Source of the DNA: Planctomycetales bacterium
GTDB taxonomy: Bacteria; Planctomycetota; Planctomycetia; Isosphaerales; Isosphaeraceae
DNA: 38,731 bases
NCBI GenBank assembly: GCA_027459775.1
Contig: DAIDHE010000407.1
Coordinates: 1 to 38,731 of the forward strand
Direction: 5' to 3'
Shown here: positions 6,835 to 17,300 of the stretch, one piece after another
Layout: each line of letters opens with the position of its first letter
Position numbering within the stretch: position 1 is the stretch's first letter
Program-made: the position numbers and the translations under genes
Notes under the pieces: generated by a model
What the model saw: the letters and a program-made list of their open reading frames with translations, nothing else
What the model was told of the DNA's origin: nothing
The model's database searches: none

Positions 6835-9800
6835 CTATTCGCCGGGTGGTTGTTCTCGCCGCCGGCGCATCACCGCTCGCAGGGCGGCGCGGCGCAGCGG
6901 CTCGCTCAGGGTCTGGTCGGCCCGCAGGCGGGCGACGACGTCGACTGGCTCGGGCGTGTCGGCGAACAGGCGCGCGACCAGGCGCTCGGCCGCGGGCCGC
7001 GGGGCCTCGGCCTCGCGGCGGGCCTGATTGCGCAGCGCGGGCGGCTCGGTGTCCCAGATCTGGACCGTACCGTCGCCGGAACCCGATACCAGGCTCTTGC
7101 CGTCGGGGCTGAAAGCCAACGAAAAGACGTAATTCGTGTGGCCCTCGAGCCGGGCCACCTCCTGTCCCGTCGCCAGATCCCACAGCCAGACGGCCCGGTC
7201 ACGACCGGCCGACGCCAGCCGCTTGCCGTCCGGATGAAAGGCCACCGCGAACACCTCGTCGGTGTGGCCGGTCAAGACGGCGATGCAGTTCGCCGCGGCC
7301 ACATCCCAGACCCGGACGGTGCGATCGTTGCCGGCGGAGGCGAGCCGACGCCCATCGCCGCTGAACGCAACCGAGTAAACAAAGCCCGTATGACCGACCA
7401 GCCGGGCCGATCGGTGGTTCGTTCGCGTGTCCCAGAGGTCGACTTGCGTTTGGTCTTCAACCGTGCCCGCCACGAGTTTTCCATCCGGGCTGTAGGCCAG
7501 TGCTTTCTTGACGCCGAAGAGTTCAGACGCCCCCAGGGAGTGGAGTTCCGCTCCGGTCGCGGCTTCCAGGATCCTCACGCCCGTCTCCGCGGACGCGGCC
7601 GCGATCCGGGTTCCGTCCGGGCTCGCCGCGAGGGCCAGGATCGCGTCGGTCTCGGAGCCTGGGATCGATCTCTCGAGCCGGGCGGTCGCGAGGTTCCAGA
7701 AGTTCAACGAGAGACCGGTGCCGCATCCGGTGAACAACCGCGAACCATCCGGGCTGAAGGCCAGGGCGCGCACGCCCTCGGGATGGGGGAGGATCGCGCA
7801 ACATTCCCCGTTCACCGCGTCCCAGAGTCGTACGGTCTTATCCCAGCTCCCGGAGGCGATCCATTGGCCGTCGGCGCTGAACGCCACGGGATAGACGTAG
7901 CTGGTGTGGCCGAGCAAGACAGTGGTGCCCGCCTGGCGGCCGAGTTCCCAGATCCGCGCCGTGCCATCATTCACATGTTTGGTCCTTGTCGCCTGACTCG
8001 CCGAAGCCAGACGGCGGCCGTCGGCGCTGAATGCCAGTTGGCTGACGACCCCGGTGTGGCCGTGCAGGACCGCGAGATCGCGGCGGCCGGTCGCTTCCCA
8101 CACCCGGATGGTCCGATCGGTGCCGCCGGAGGCGATCCACAGCCCGTCGGGGCTATAGGTCGCGGTGACGACCTCGCCCGCGTGCCGTTGGTAAGACGGC
8201 TCGATCTCACGGCCCGTCGTGTAATCCCACTGGCGGACGGTTCCGTCCGCCGAGGTCGTCACGATCCGCCGGCCGTCGGGGCGGAATGCCACGCTGAGCA
8301 CCTTGCGGGCGTGTCCGCGACACTGGGCGGTCATGAGGCCGGTGGACGCGTCCCACAGCCGTGTCAGTCCGTCCTCGCCCGCGGTGGCGATGAGCTTGCC
8401 GTCGGGGCTGAAAACCAGATCCCAGATGTCGCCGAGGTTCTGGGCGATGGTCGCGCCGGGTTTGCCCGAATCGGGATCGTACAGCGTGTACTCCCACCCC
8501 TTGGGCCCGAGCCAGACCACGGCCATCCGCGTACCGTCCGGGCTGACGGCGAGGCGGTGGGCCTGCCCGCCCGGAGGTCCCATCAGGTGGGTTTGAACGC
8601 GTCCATTGACATCCAGAAGACACAGGTGGTTTGTCGTTCGGCCGGAGGGTAGTGCGCCGTCGGGGTCGTGGTCCGCGGTCTCGCCGGCGCTGGCCACGAG
8701 CCTCAGCCCGCGCCGCGTCGAGATCGGGGGATGGGGACTTAAATCACTGTAGGAGCGAGACAAGAGAACGGCGCCTTCCAGGTCGGTGAGGCGAAGCCCC
8801 GTGCTCGTCCATGCGGCGATATGGATGCCATTGGGATGATGGATCAGGGACTGGATTTCACCGGCGGCGGCTGGGAACGCGGCCATGCTGTCGTCGAGCC
8901 GGATGCGCAGGTGCCGCCATTCCCAGTCGCGCAGGGCCTCTGGGGCTGCGTCGAGCTGGCGGGCGGCGTCGACGACGTCGTGATGCCAAAGTGCCGCGAC
9001 CGCGGCCGCGACACGGGCGCGGTAGCTCTGATACGTGGCGACGCGCTCGCGCTCGTTCGCCATGTGAGCATATTCGTCCGCGGCCCGAGCGTTCGCGGCG
9101 GCGCGCAGGGCGAACAGGATCGAGACCACGGTTCCCGCGAGGAGCGCCAGGAAAACGCTCGTCGTTCCGATCACGAGCGCCTTGTGCCGCCGGGCGAATT
9201 TGCCGAGCTGATACAGCGCCGAGGGGGGGCGCGCCCGGATCGCTTCCCCCCGCAGAAAGCGCCGGATGTCCGACGCCATGTCTCCCGCCGTTGCGTAGCG
9301 CCGCACCCTGTCTTTCTCGAGCGCCTTGGCCACGATGATCTCGATGTCGCCGCGGAGGGTCGCGTCGACCGAGCCCAGCCGCGGCGGCTCCTCTTGCTGG
9401 ATCACGCGGGCGACCTCGGGCATCGGCAGTTGATCGAGGTGGTACGGCGCTCGGTTCGCCAGCACCTCGAAGAGCAAGACGCCCAGGGTGTAGACGTCCG
9501 AGCGGCCGTCGAGCCCGGCCGGGTCGGCGGTGATCTGTTCGGGGCTCATGTAGCTCAGGGTGCCGAGCAGTTGACCGGCCTGGGTTTGCCCGACGGTTGT
9601 GAGCAGGCCGGCGGTGGTGACGTGGGCGACGCCGAAGTCGAGCACCTTGGGCTGGCCGGATTCCTCGACGAGGATGTTTTCGGGCTTGAGATCGCGATGG
9701 ATGACGCCCTTGTCGTGGGCGTGTTGCACGGCGTCGCAGACCATGGCGATCAGCTCGAGCCGCGCCGAGGCGCCGAGAGCGCGGGCGCGGGCGAATTCGT

Positions 9801-10341
9801 CGAGGGGCATGCCGTGGATGAACTCCATGGCGAGGAACGGCCGCCCCTCGGCGCTCATTCCGGCTTCATGGATCTGGGCGATGCCCGGGTGCTGGAGCCG
9901 GCCCAGGATCCGGGCTTCGTGGTCGAAGCGCTTGACGAGCTCGGGTGAGAGGACGCCGGGTCGGATCACCTTGAGCGCGACGGTGCGACGGGGGTTGTCT
10001 TGCTGGGCCTCGTAGATGGCGCCCATGCCCCCCGCGCCGTGCAGCCGGAGGATGCGATAGCGGCCGATGTTAGGCGGCGGCCCCGCTTCCTCGCCGAGCG
10101 GCGATGCCGCGGATTCGAGCCGGGTGTTCTCGGGCGCGCGGACGATGGGGCTTTTCAGGAAGCCTTGGTCGTCGTCGCCGATCCCCTGGTCGGAGTCGTA
10201 AGCCAGCAGGCTTTCGACCTCGGCGCGGGTCTGGGGCTGACCGTGACAAGCGGCGGCGAGGAAGGCGCCGCGTTCGAGAGCGGGCAGGTCGGCCGCCTGG
10301 GCGAACAGGGCTCTCACGCGCGCGCGATCCGGCTCGGTCAT
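6835..10341 (-). CDS. Transmembrane Ser/Thr protein kinase with C-terminal WD40 repeats
   Basis: 1168 aa. The N-terminal helical segment (about 1-50, LFAQAADLPALERGAFLAAAC) is of the kind found before kinases paired with ECF sigma factors. The Hanks-type kinase domain spans about 93-365: glycine loop GAGGMG (102-107), Lys124 in VALKV, HRDLKPEN (215-222), DFG (235-237), and activation-segment end GTLSYMSPEQ. One membrane helix follows (about 388-411), then a short coiled region, then 13 or so WD40 units of the form 'AFSPDGKRLASAG.DRTVRVWD' to about residue 1115; with a degenerate first unit this could be two seven-blade propellers. The predicted topology puts the propellers outside the cytoplasm as a sensor. 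ATG 10339-10341 was chosen over in-frame starts inside the sigma gene. It lies 40 bases after the sigma stop, so the two form an operon. Confidence 0.93.
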   Translation of the reverse strand: MTEPDRARVRALFAQAADLPALERGAFLAAACHGQPQTRAEVESLLAYDSDQGIGDDDQGFLKSPIVRAPENTRLESAASPLGEEAGPPPNIGRYRILRLHGAGGMGAIYEAQQDNPRRTVALKVIRPGVLSPELVKRFDHEARILGRLQHPGIAQIHEAGMSAEGRPFLAMEFIHGMPLDEFARARALGASARLELIAMVCDAVQHAHDKGVIHRDLKPENILVEESGQPKVLDFGVAHVTTAGLLTTVGQTQAGQLLGTLSYMSPEQITADPAGLDGRSDVYTLGVLLFEVLANRAPYHLDQLPMPEVARVIQQEEPPRLGSVDATLRGDIEIIVAKALEKDRVRRYATAGDMASDIRRFLRGEAIRARPPSALYQLGKFARRHKALVIGTTSVFLALLAGTVVSILFALRAAANARAADEYAHMANERERVATYQSYRARVAAAVAALWHHDVVDAARQLDAAPEALRDWEWRHLRIRLDDSMAAFPAAAGEIQSLIHHPNGIHIAAWTSTGLRLTDLEGAVLLSRSYSDLSPHPPISTRRGLRLVASAGETADHDPDGALPSGRTTNHLCLLDVNGRVQTHLMGPPGGQAHRLAVSPDGTRMAVVWLGPKGWEYTLYDPDSGKPGATIAQNLGDIWDLVFSPDGKLIATAGEDGLTRLWDASTGLMTAQCRGHARKVLSVAFRPDGRRIVTTSADGTVRQWDYTTGREIEPSYQRHAGEVVTATYSPDGLWIASGGTDRTIRVWEATGRRDLAVLHGHTGVVSQLAFSADGRRLASASQATRTKHVNDGTARIWELGRQAGTTVLLGHTSYVYPVAFSADGQWIASGSWDKTVRLWDAVNGECCAILPHPEGVRALAFSPDGSRLFTGCGTGLSLNFWNLATARLERSIPGSETDAILALAASPDGTRIAAASAETGVRILEAATGAELHSLGASELFGVKKALAYSPDGKLVAGTVEDQTQVDLWDTRTNHRSARLVGHTGFVYSVAFSGDGRRLASAGNDRTVRVWDVAAANCIAVLTGHTDEVFAVAFHPDGKRLASAGRDRAVWLWDLATGQEVARLEGHTNYVFSLAFSPDGKSLVSGSGDGTVQIWDTEPPALRNQARREAEAPRPAAERLVARLFADTPEPVDVVARLRADQTLSEPLRRAALRAVMRRRREQPPGE

Positions 10342-10381
10342 CAATCCCCCGATCGATCGCGGGATGACGACGTCGTCGAGC

Positions 10382-10948
10382 TCAGGGCGAGCCCTCGCCG
10401 AGCCGCCGCCCCAACCAGGCCCGCGCATAGCGCCAGTCGCGTTTCAGGGTGCTGATCGAAACGCCGACCACGCTGGCCGTCTCCTCCACGCTCAACCCGA
10501 CATAATAGCGAAGCGCCACGATCTCGGCCAGCCGCGCGTCTTCCGCCTGGAGCTGATGGATGGCCTCGTCGAGGGCGAGCAAATCCTCGGCCGGCGGTTC
10601 GATCCAGGCCAGGCCCTCGACGAGCTCGACGCGCCGCGCCTGCCCGCCGTGCTTGAGCCTTCCCTTATGACGCGCCTGTTCGATCAAGATTTCACGCATC
10701 GCCCGCGCGGCCGCGCCGAAGAAATGCCGCCGGCCTTCCCAGCCGGGATCCTGGTCCCGCACCAGGCGAAGATACGCCTCGTGGACCAGGGCCGTCGGCT
10801 GAAGGGTCTGGCCGGAAGGGAGCCGGGCCGTCATCGTCGCGGCCAGGCGACGCAGCTCGACATAGAGAATCGGCAACAATTCGGCCGCCGGCTGCTTTTC
10901 TTGGCCCGGTTCCGGCTCAGGTGATTCGGGTTCATCTTGCGGCGTCAT
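10382..10948 (-). CDS. ECF-type sigma-70 factor (planctomycete kinase-associated type)
   Basis: 188 aa with both sigma regions needed for an ECF factor. Region 2 spans about residues 25-95 (ILYVELRRLA, QPTALVHEAYLRL, FFGAAARAMREILIEQARHK) and region 4 about 130-185 (LRYYVGLSVEETASVVGVSISTLKRDWRYARAWL). The pattern with FFGAAARAMR and the RDWRYARAWL ending resembles the Sig-70_X6 type I know from planctomycetes and acidobacteria, which are usually encoded beside a Ser/Thr kinase, as here. No anti-sigma factor gene is visible, so control may be through phosphorylation by the downstream kinase; that is inference. No strong Shine-Dalgarno site precedes the ATG at 10946-10948. The gene is divergent from the giant surface-protein gene. 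Confidence 0.93.
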   Translation of the reverse strand: MTPQDEPESPEPEPGQEKQPAAELLPILYVELRRLAATMTARLPSGQTLQPTALVHEAYLRLVRDQDPGWEGRRHFFGAAARAMREILIEQARHKGRLKHGGQARRVELVEGLAWIEPPAEDLLALDEAIHQLQAEDARLAEIVALRYYVGLSVEETASVVGVSISTLKRDWRYARAWLGRRLGEGSP

Positions 10949-11345
10949 TGGGAAAAAAATTCAAGTCTTTTGACCCTTCGTAGGCGTCTTCGTCAGATGG
11001 TTTCATAGCCGAGAGCCGGAATCTCTTGTTCGCCGCCCCGCGGAGAAGCTTCCGGGGCGACAGCCGCGACAACCGTGAACCCAGCAGCAGCCAGGTTTCC
11101 CGCGCCACGGCGGTGGGACGAAGCCCGACGCGCGCCAATCGTACTTCATCCCGCGTTCCTCTGTAAGTGGGTCGTCGCCGAGGACGGGACCGATCGCGTC
11201 TTCGTTCGCGGCGATGGCCGGAACCGTCGATGCGGCCGCGCCGCGGGATCGCCGTGCCGCCGTGCCTTCGTGTTTTCTCCACGGACTCCCCGGACCCCTG
11301 GTCGTCCGGCATCTGCCCGTGCCTCTTCCATCTGGTGAATTCATC
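10949..11345. other. Divergent intergenic region between ECF sigma factor and giant surface-protein gene
   Basis: About 400 bases that must contain the promoters for both directions if the two genes are independently expressed. The part next to the sigma gene (10949-11000) is AT-rich for this genome. A stretch at about 11254-11281 reads, on the minus strand, as a variant of the 'gaaaacacgaaggcacg' sequence known from translated junk of the 'ENTKARRHG' type in many genomes, so it may be a remnant of an interspersed repeat. I could not assign -35/-10 boxes. The frame of the giant gene stays open through the region back to 11214, but no signal supports a start before 11346. Confidence 0.4.
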
Positions 11346-14300
11346 ATGAGTCGCTCGCCCTGGAATCGGTCGTTTGCTCGCCAATCGTCGTCTTTCAAAG
11401 GTGAGCCGGCCCCCGTGGATCGGCGCAGGCGTCGCGGTCGGCCCCTCGAACTGGACACGCTCGAGAACCGCACGCTGCTTTCCGTCAGCGCGCTCTTGAA
11501 CTCAGGCGTGCTTGACATCAACCTGTCCGCGGCGAACGACCAGGCCACGATCACGTCGACGACGTCGGGCATCGCCGTGGCTGGCACCGGCTATACCGGC
11601 GCGGCGTCGTTCTCGGGCGTCACCCAGTTGATCGTGCTGGGGGCCAACACGTCGAGCCAGGACGCGCCCAACCAGAGCGTCGCCTTCGGAGGCGCGGCCG
11701 CGCTCTTGCTCGACGCGCCGGTTGGCACTGATGCGCTCAACGTCTCTGGCGTCACCTCTGTGACATTTACCGATATCACGATCGATGCGACGTCGGGTGA
11801 CTTGAGCGTCACGGCCGCCGAGGCGACAAGGGCGGCGGGGGTGCTGGCGACGACCGCACCGAACGCCTCGGTCACCCTCGCGGGGGCGACGATCCAGGCC
11901 GACAACATCACGATCGACGCGAACGCTTCGTCGACGTATACGAATACCGCCCCTCTCGGGGGAGTCTTGAGCGCGCTGGGGGTGGCCGCGGCGGTCGCCG
12001 ACCTCGAGCCGAGCGCGACGGTCGCGGTTGGGGGATCCTCGAGGATCGCGGTCAATGGGGCCGCCGGGAATGTCGCGATCGGGGCCGACGCCAGCGTTCA
12101 GCTCGATTCGAGCACCACGGTGGGGACCACCGTCGGCGGGACCGCTCTCAACCCTGCCGACGCGGCGATCGCGGTCTCGGTCGTCAATTCCTCGGCCGTC
12201 GCCCAGGTCGGCGGCGGGTCGACGTTGAGCGCCGGCGGCGCTGGTGTTTTGAGCATCACCTCGACCAATACGACCACGGTGACCACGGTGGTCGACGGCT
12301 CGGGCGCCGTCGGCGGGGCGACGGCGGCCGTGACGCTCGACAACAGCACGAGCCAGGCCTTCGTGGCCGGCGGTTCCACGGCCGCGGGGGGTACGGTCGA
12401 CATCTTGGCGACGACGATCAACACGGCGACGACCTCGGCCAAGTCGACGGCCACGGGCGCGGGCTCGAACAGCGCGATCCAGAACCTCCTCGCCGGGAAA
12501 GTGGATCCCGCCTATCTTTCGAAGGTCGATCCTCCTCCCGACTCCAACTCGACGTCCCCGGCCGAGACGGCCTCGTCGGGCGGTCTGCCGCTTTCAGTCG
12601 CGGGCGCCGTGGCCGTGAGCCGGTTCACGCCCACGACCCAGGCTTACGTCGACTCGTCCACGGTCACGGCCGCGAGCGCCATCAACATCGGCGCGTCGTC
12701 CGACAACAACTCGACCACGACGGCCGACGGCGAGGCGACCACCAGCAACGCGCTGGCCAGCGTGGGGGTCGCCGTCGCGGTCGGCGACACCGTCATGGGC
12801 AACACGGCCGCGGTCGAGAGCACCACCGGCGCGGCCAGCCTGACGGCCCCGACCATCATGGTCCAGGCGACGACGCCGGCGGCGTCCCCCACGGATCTCC
12901 ACAATGTTTCGGCGACGGCCATCTCGGGGGTTTCGGGCCTGGACGTCGGGGTCGCCGGCGCGCTGGCCCTGAACATCGCGTCCAACACCAGCGAGGCGTC
13001 GATCCCGGCGGGCTCGACCGTTTCCATGGTGGGCGACGTGACGTTCAACGCGGAGAACGCGGTCGCCGAAACGGCGACGGCCCAGCCGCCGTTCCAGTCT
13101 CCCGGGGGAGTCGGCGGCTCCCTGGGCGTCGGCGCGTCGGTCGCTGTCAACATCGTCGACAACACCACGGTGGCCGAGCTCGGCGACGCGGCGCGGCTGA
13201 CCGGGGTCCAGAACCTGACATTCACCGCCGGCTCGAGCGACGCGGTCGCCACCAACGCGGCCTCGGGCGCGGGGGGGGGCGCGGTTTCGATCAGTCCCTC
13301 GGTGGGGATCACCGTGGCGACCAATACGACCACGGCCCAGGTGGGCGCGCCAGACGCCGCGAATGGCACGCTCGTGGTGGGCGGCGCGTTCTCGGCCGTC
13401 GCGACCCACGCCGCGCTCACGTCGACGGCGACCGGGGCCGCGGCCGGCACGGGGACCGCGGCCTCGGTCGGCGTCTCGATCGCCCTGGCCTTTGTCACCG
13501 ACCAGACCACGGCGACGACCAACCGCTCGATCGACGCGACGGCCGGCGGGGTGACGCTCGAGGCCGACTCCTCGGCGGCCAGCCTGGTCTCGTCGAGCGC
13601 CAGCGCCTCGGGCGGGCCGACCGCCACGCAAGAGAAAAACGCGAACAATCCGCCCACGCAAGACACCAGCGAGGAGGGGCCCGGCTCCGATACGGCCGAC
13701 TCGGGCTCGGTCGACGGCCAGAACGCCGCGCAGCGCTCCTACGCCGACGGCGAGTCGGGCACGCTCACCGACTCCAAGGGAAACAAGGTCAGCGCTGGCA
13801 ATACCAAGGGCGACGCCGCGACCCCGGCGGCCAAGACGTCCGACGGTTCGGTCACGGTGGCCGCCGCGGTGGCCGTCAACATCGTCAACAGTCAGGCCGA
13901 CGCGACGGTCCCCGCCGGCCTCACGATCACGGCGACCGGCCCCTTGACCGTCACCGCCACCAACGACACGGGCGATCCCACGAACCCGATCTACCCCGCC
14001 AACCCGGTCATCGGCGACACCGCGAATGCCTGGGGAACCGACGCGGGCACCGCCCAGGTCGGGATCGGCGCGGCGGTCGCCTTGAACCTGGTGAACGCCT
14101 CGGCCGCGGCGACGATCCAGGCCGCGACGATCAACGCCGCCGGCGTGGTCGTCAATGCGGGAATGATGGGCGCGGCCCCGCTGAACCAGTTCGGCGCCGA
14201 CGCGACCTCCGGCGCGGGGGCGGGCGACATCGGCGTGGCCGGCGCGGTGGCGATCAACATCGTGACCAATACGAGCCAGGCCCTGATCGAGACCGGCGCC

Positions 14301-17300
14301 GCGGTCGACGCCCACGGCGGCGACGTTTCGGTGACCTCCCTGAACAACGCGACCGACCTCACGTTCGCGGTGCCCGGGTCGCCCGCCACGGGGGGAAGCC
14401 TGGGCGTCGGCGCCTCGCTGGCGCTGAACGTCATCTCCGACGCGACCCAGTCCGAGGTGCAGGACGGCGCATCGCTTTCGAACGCCGGCAACGTGACGGT
14501 GACCGCCGGCTCGGCGCAATCGATTCTCACCTGGGCGCAGAACGGGGCGGCGGGCGCGGTGGCGCTCGGCGGCGGCATCGCCATCGTGATCGCCAGCGAT
14601 CAGACGACGGCCGACATCGGCGCCGACGCCCAGACCATGAACGCCTCGGGCGGTCTCACGATCGGGGCGAGCGGGTCGTTCGCGGTGAACTCGGTCGCCG
14701 CCGCCTCGTCCGCGCCCGGCCAGACCTTCGGGCTGGGGGCCTCGGTGGTCGTCAACGTGGCCCAGGACTCGTTCCAGGCCGAGCTCGGCCGCGACTCAGT
14801 CGCCGGCGGTGCGGTCAGCGTCACGGCCGACCCGGCGGTCTCGTCCAGCCAGGCCGCCGCCATCGCCAGCGAGAGCGGCGCGCCCGCTTCCAGCCCCAGC
14901 TCTGGCACGGGCTCGAGCTCGGGCAGCGGCGGGACCGCCGACCAGACGACCCAGAACCAGTCCAGCTTCGCGCACGCCGAGGGGGGTTCAAGCTCACCCG
15001 GTGTCGCGGCGCCCCCGACCTCGAACAGCGAGCTCGGCTCTCCCTCGAGCTCGGCCAGCGGCAAATCGGGTGGAAGCAGCGGCGCGACCAAGGTGGGCGT
15101 CGCGGCCGCCGTCGCGGTCAACGTCCTCTCGACCAGCACGGTCGCGATGATCGACAACGGACTCACCGTCACATCGGGAGGCGCGCTCTCGGTCGGCACG
15201 GCCAACCAGAGTAGCGCGGCGGCCCTGGCCGATGGGCGGGCGAACGTCAACCAGAATTCGATCGGCGCCGCCGTGTCGCTCAACGTCGCGAGCGTGACCA
15301 ACTCGGCCACCATCGGTTCGTCCGACGTCGTCTCGGCCGCCGGAGTCAGCGTGACGGCGCTCATGATCCAGAACGCGGCCAACGACTTTTCGACGCAGGG
15401 GCTGGGCGTCGCGATCGGCACGCAGGCCGGCGTCGCGGGCTCGGCCGGGATCAACGTCGTCACCGTCACCACACTGGCCTCGATCGGCTCGGGCTCGATC
15501 GTCGTCTCGTCGGCCGGCCTGAGCGTCCAGGCCGCCAACGATGAGACGCTCCAGAATATCGCCTTCACCGAGGCCGTCGGCTCCGACGCGGGGGCCGGCG
15601 CGGCCGTCAGCGTGAACGTCTTGAACAACACCACCAACGCGTTCCTCGACTCAAACGTCCAGGCCAACGTCGCCGACCTCACCCAGATCACGGCCGAGTC
15701 GTCGCTCAATCCCTCGCAAGACCCGATCCCCAACTCGACGGCCGACACGACCGTGGCCGCCGGGAACTCGCTGACCGAGAAACAGATCGCCGGCATCGCC
15801 TATTACGAAATGAACGGCCTCAACGCCCCGGTCATCGGCACCACGACGCCCCCCCCGACCGCCCAGGAGCTCGTCTCGGGCCCCGGCATCCCGGTCGGGA
15901 CGGTGGTCTTCGAAAACAAGACGTTGCCCTTCACCGGCGTGCTGACGTTCGGCTCGAACGTGGTCGCTTCGGACGACACCGCTTTTCTGAACCCGTTGAC
16001 GACGCCCCAGGTGGGCGACACGCTCTCCGGCCCCGGCATCCTGCCTGGGACCACGATCACGAACATCGTCAACTCGCTGAACGGCACCACGATCACCCTC
16101 TCGTTGCCCGCGATCGCCAATGGTTCAGAGGCCCTCGCCGCGGACCGGCTTCTGCTTTTCAACCCCACGAGTCCACTGCCCACCACGGGGCCCGTGACCC
16201 TCGCCGGAACCATTCCCGGCGCTCCCATCGACGCCCTGGCCCTGGCCGTCTCGTCGATCCCCGCGGCCGATCCCCACCCCACCAGCTTCACCGTGGGCGC
16301 AGGGGCGTCCTCCGGCGGCGCGGGCGTCGCCGGCTCGTTCATCGTCAACGTCGTCAATCAGACAACGGATGCTTATATCGGTAGCGGCGACTCGATCAAC
16401 ACCCTGGTCGGCACGGCCGGGTATCCGACGGCGAATGCCGACGAGGGCGTGACGGTCTCGGCGACCGAGACGATGAACGTCGTGGACTGGGCGGGGGCGA
16501 TTGGCGCGGGGAGCGACCTGGGCGCTGGCGCGGCCCTCGACGTCAGCATCGTCGCCGAGGACGACCAGGCTTCCATCGCCACCGGCGCGACCGTCGACGC
16601 GGCCCAGAACGTCGAGGTGACCGCGAGCACGAACGGATCCTACCAGTCGGTCACGGGGGCGGTGGCGCTCAGCGAGTCAGCGGCGATCGCCGGCGCGGCC
16701 TCGATCGAGGTGCTTTCGCCGGCGACGAGCGCCTCGATCGACGCGGGAGCGACGGTTAGCGCCCAGGGGAACCTTCTGGTCCAGGCGAGCCGCCAGGCGA
16801 GCATCAACACCATCGCCGGCCAGCTCGGCGCGAGCGGCGACGCCAGCGTGGGCGCCTCGGTCTCGACGATCGTGGACACGGTCAACACCGCCGCTTCCAT
16901 CGGTTCGGGTGATCGCGTCACGGCCCGCGGCCAGTCGGGCGCGATCCCCGTCCTTACCGGCCTTGCCCCGGGCGCCACCACGTCCTTTTCGGGAGTGGCC
17001 GTCGTCGCCGCGACGTTCGAGAACGTGCAAGCGATCGTGGTCGGCGGCTCGGTCTCGAGCTCGGCCGGGGTCGCCGGCTCGATGGCGATCAACGTGCTCG
17101 ACGACACGACGTTGGCTGATATCGCCGCCGGGGCGACGGTGACCGCGACCGCCGGAACGCCTGGGAGCGGACCGGGTGTGATGGTCACGGCCGCCGATCC
17201 CTTGACCCTCTTCAGCACGGCGGGCGCTCTGGCCGCTGGCGGCGACGCCGGCCTGGGCGCGGGCGTCGACATCGATTCGATCACCAAGAACACCCAGGCC

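Noticed and set aside
6799-8652. 617-codon plus-strand frame opposite the WD40 kinase
   Set aside because: It is an antisense shadow of the kinase gene caused by high GC; its product is compositionally odd and without domains, while the minus frame carries kinase motifs and WD40 repeats.
10342-10428. Longer kinase start overlapping the sigma gene
   Set aside because: The added residues are Gly/Arg-rich and lie inside sigma coding sequence; ATG 10341 with a G-rich ribosome site begins a family-typical N-terminus.
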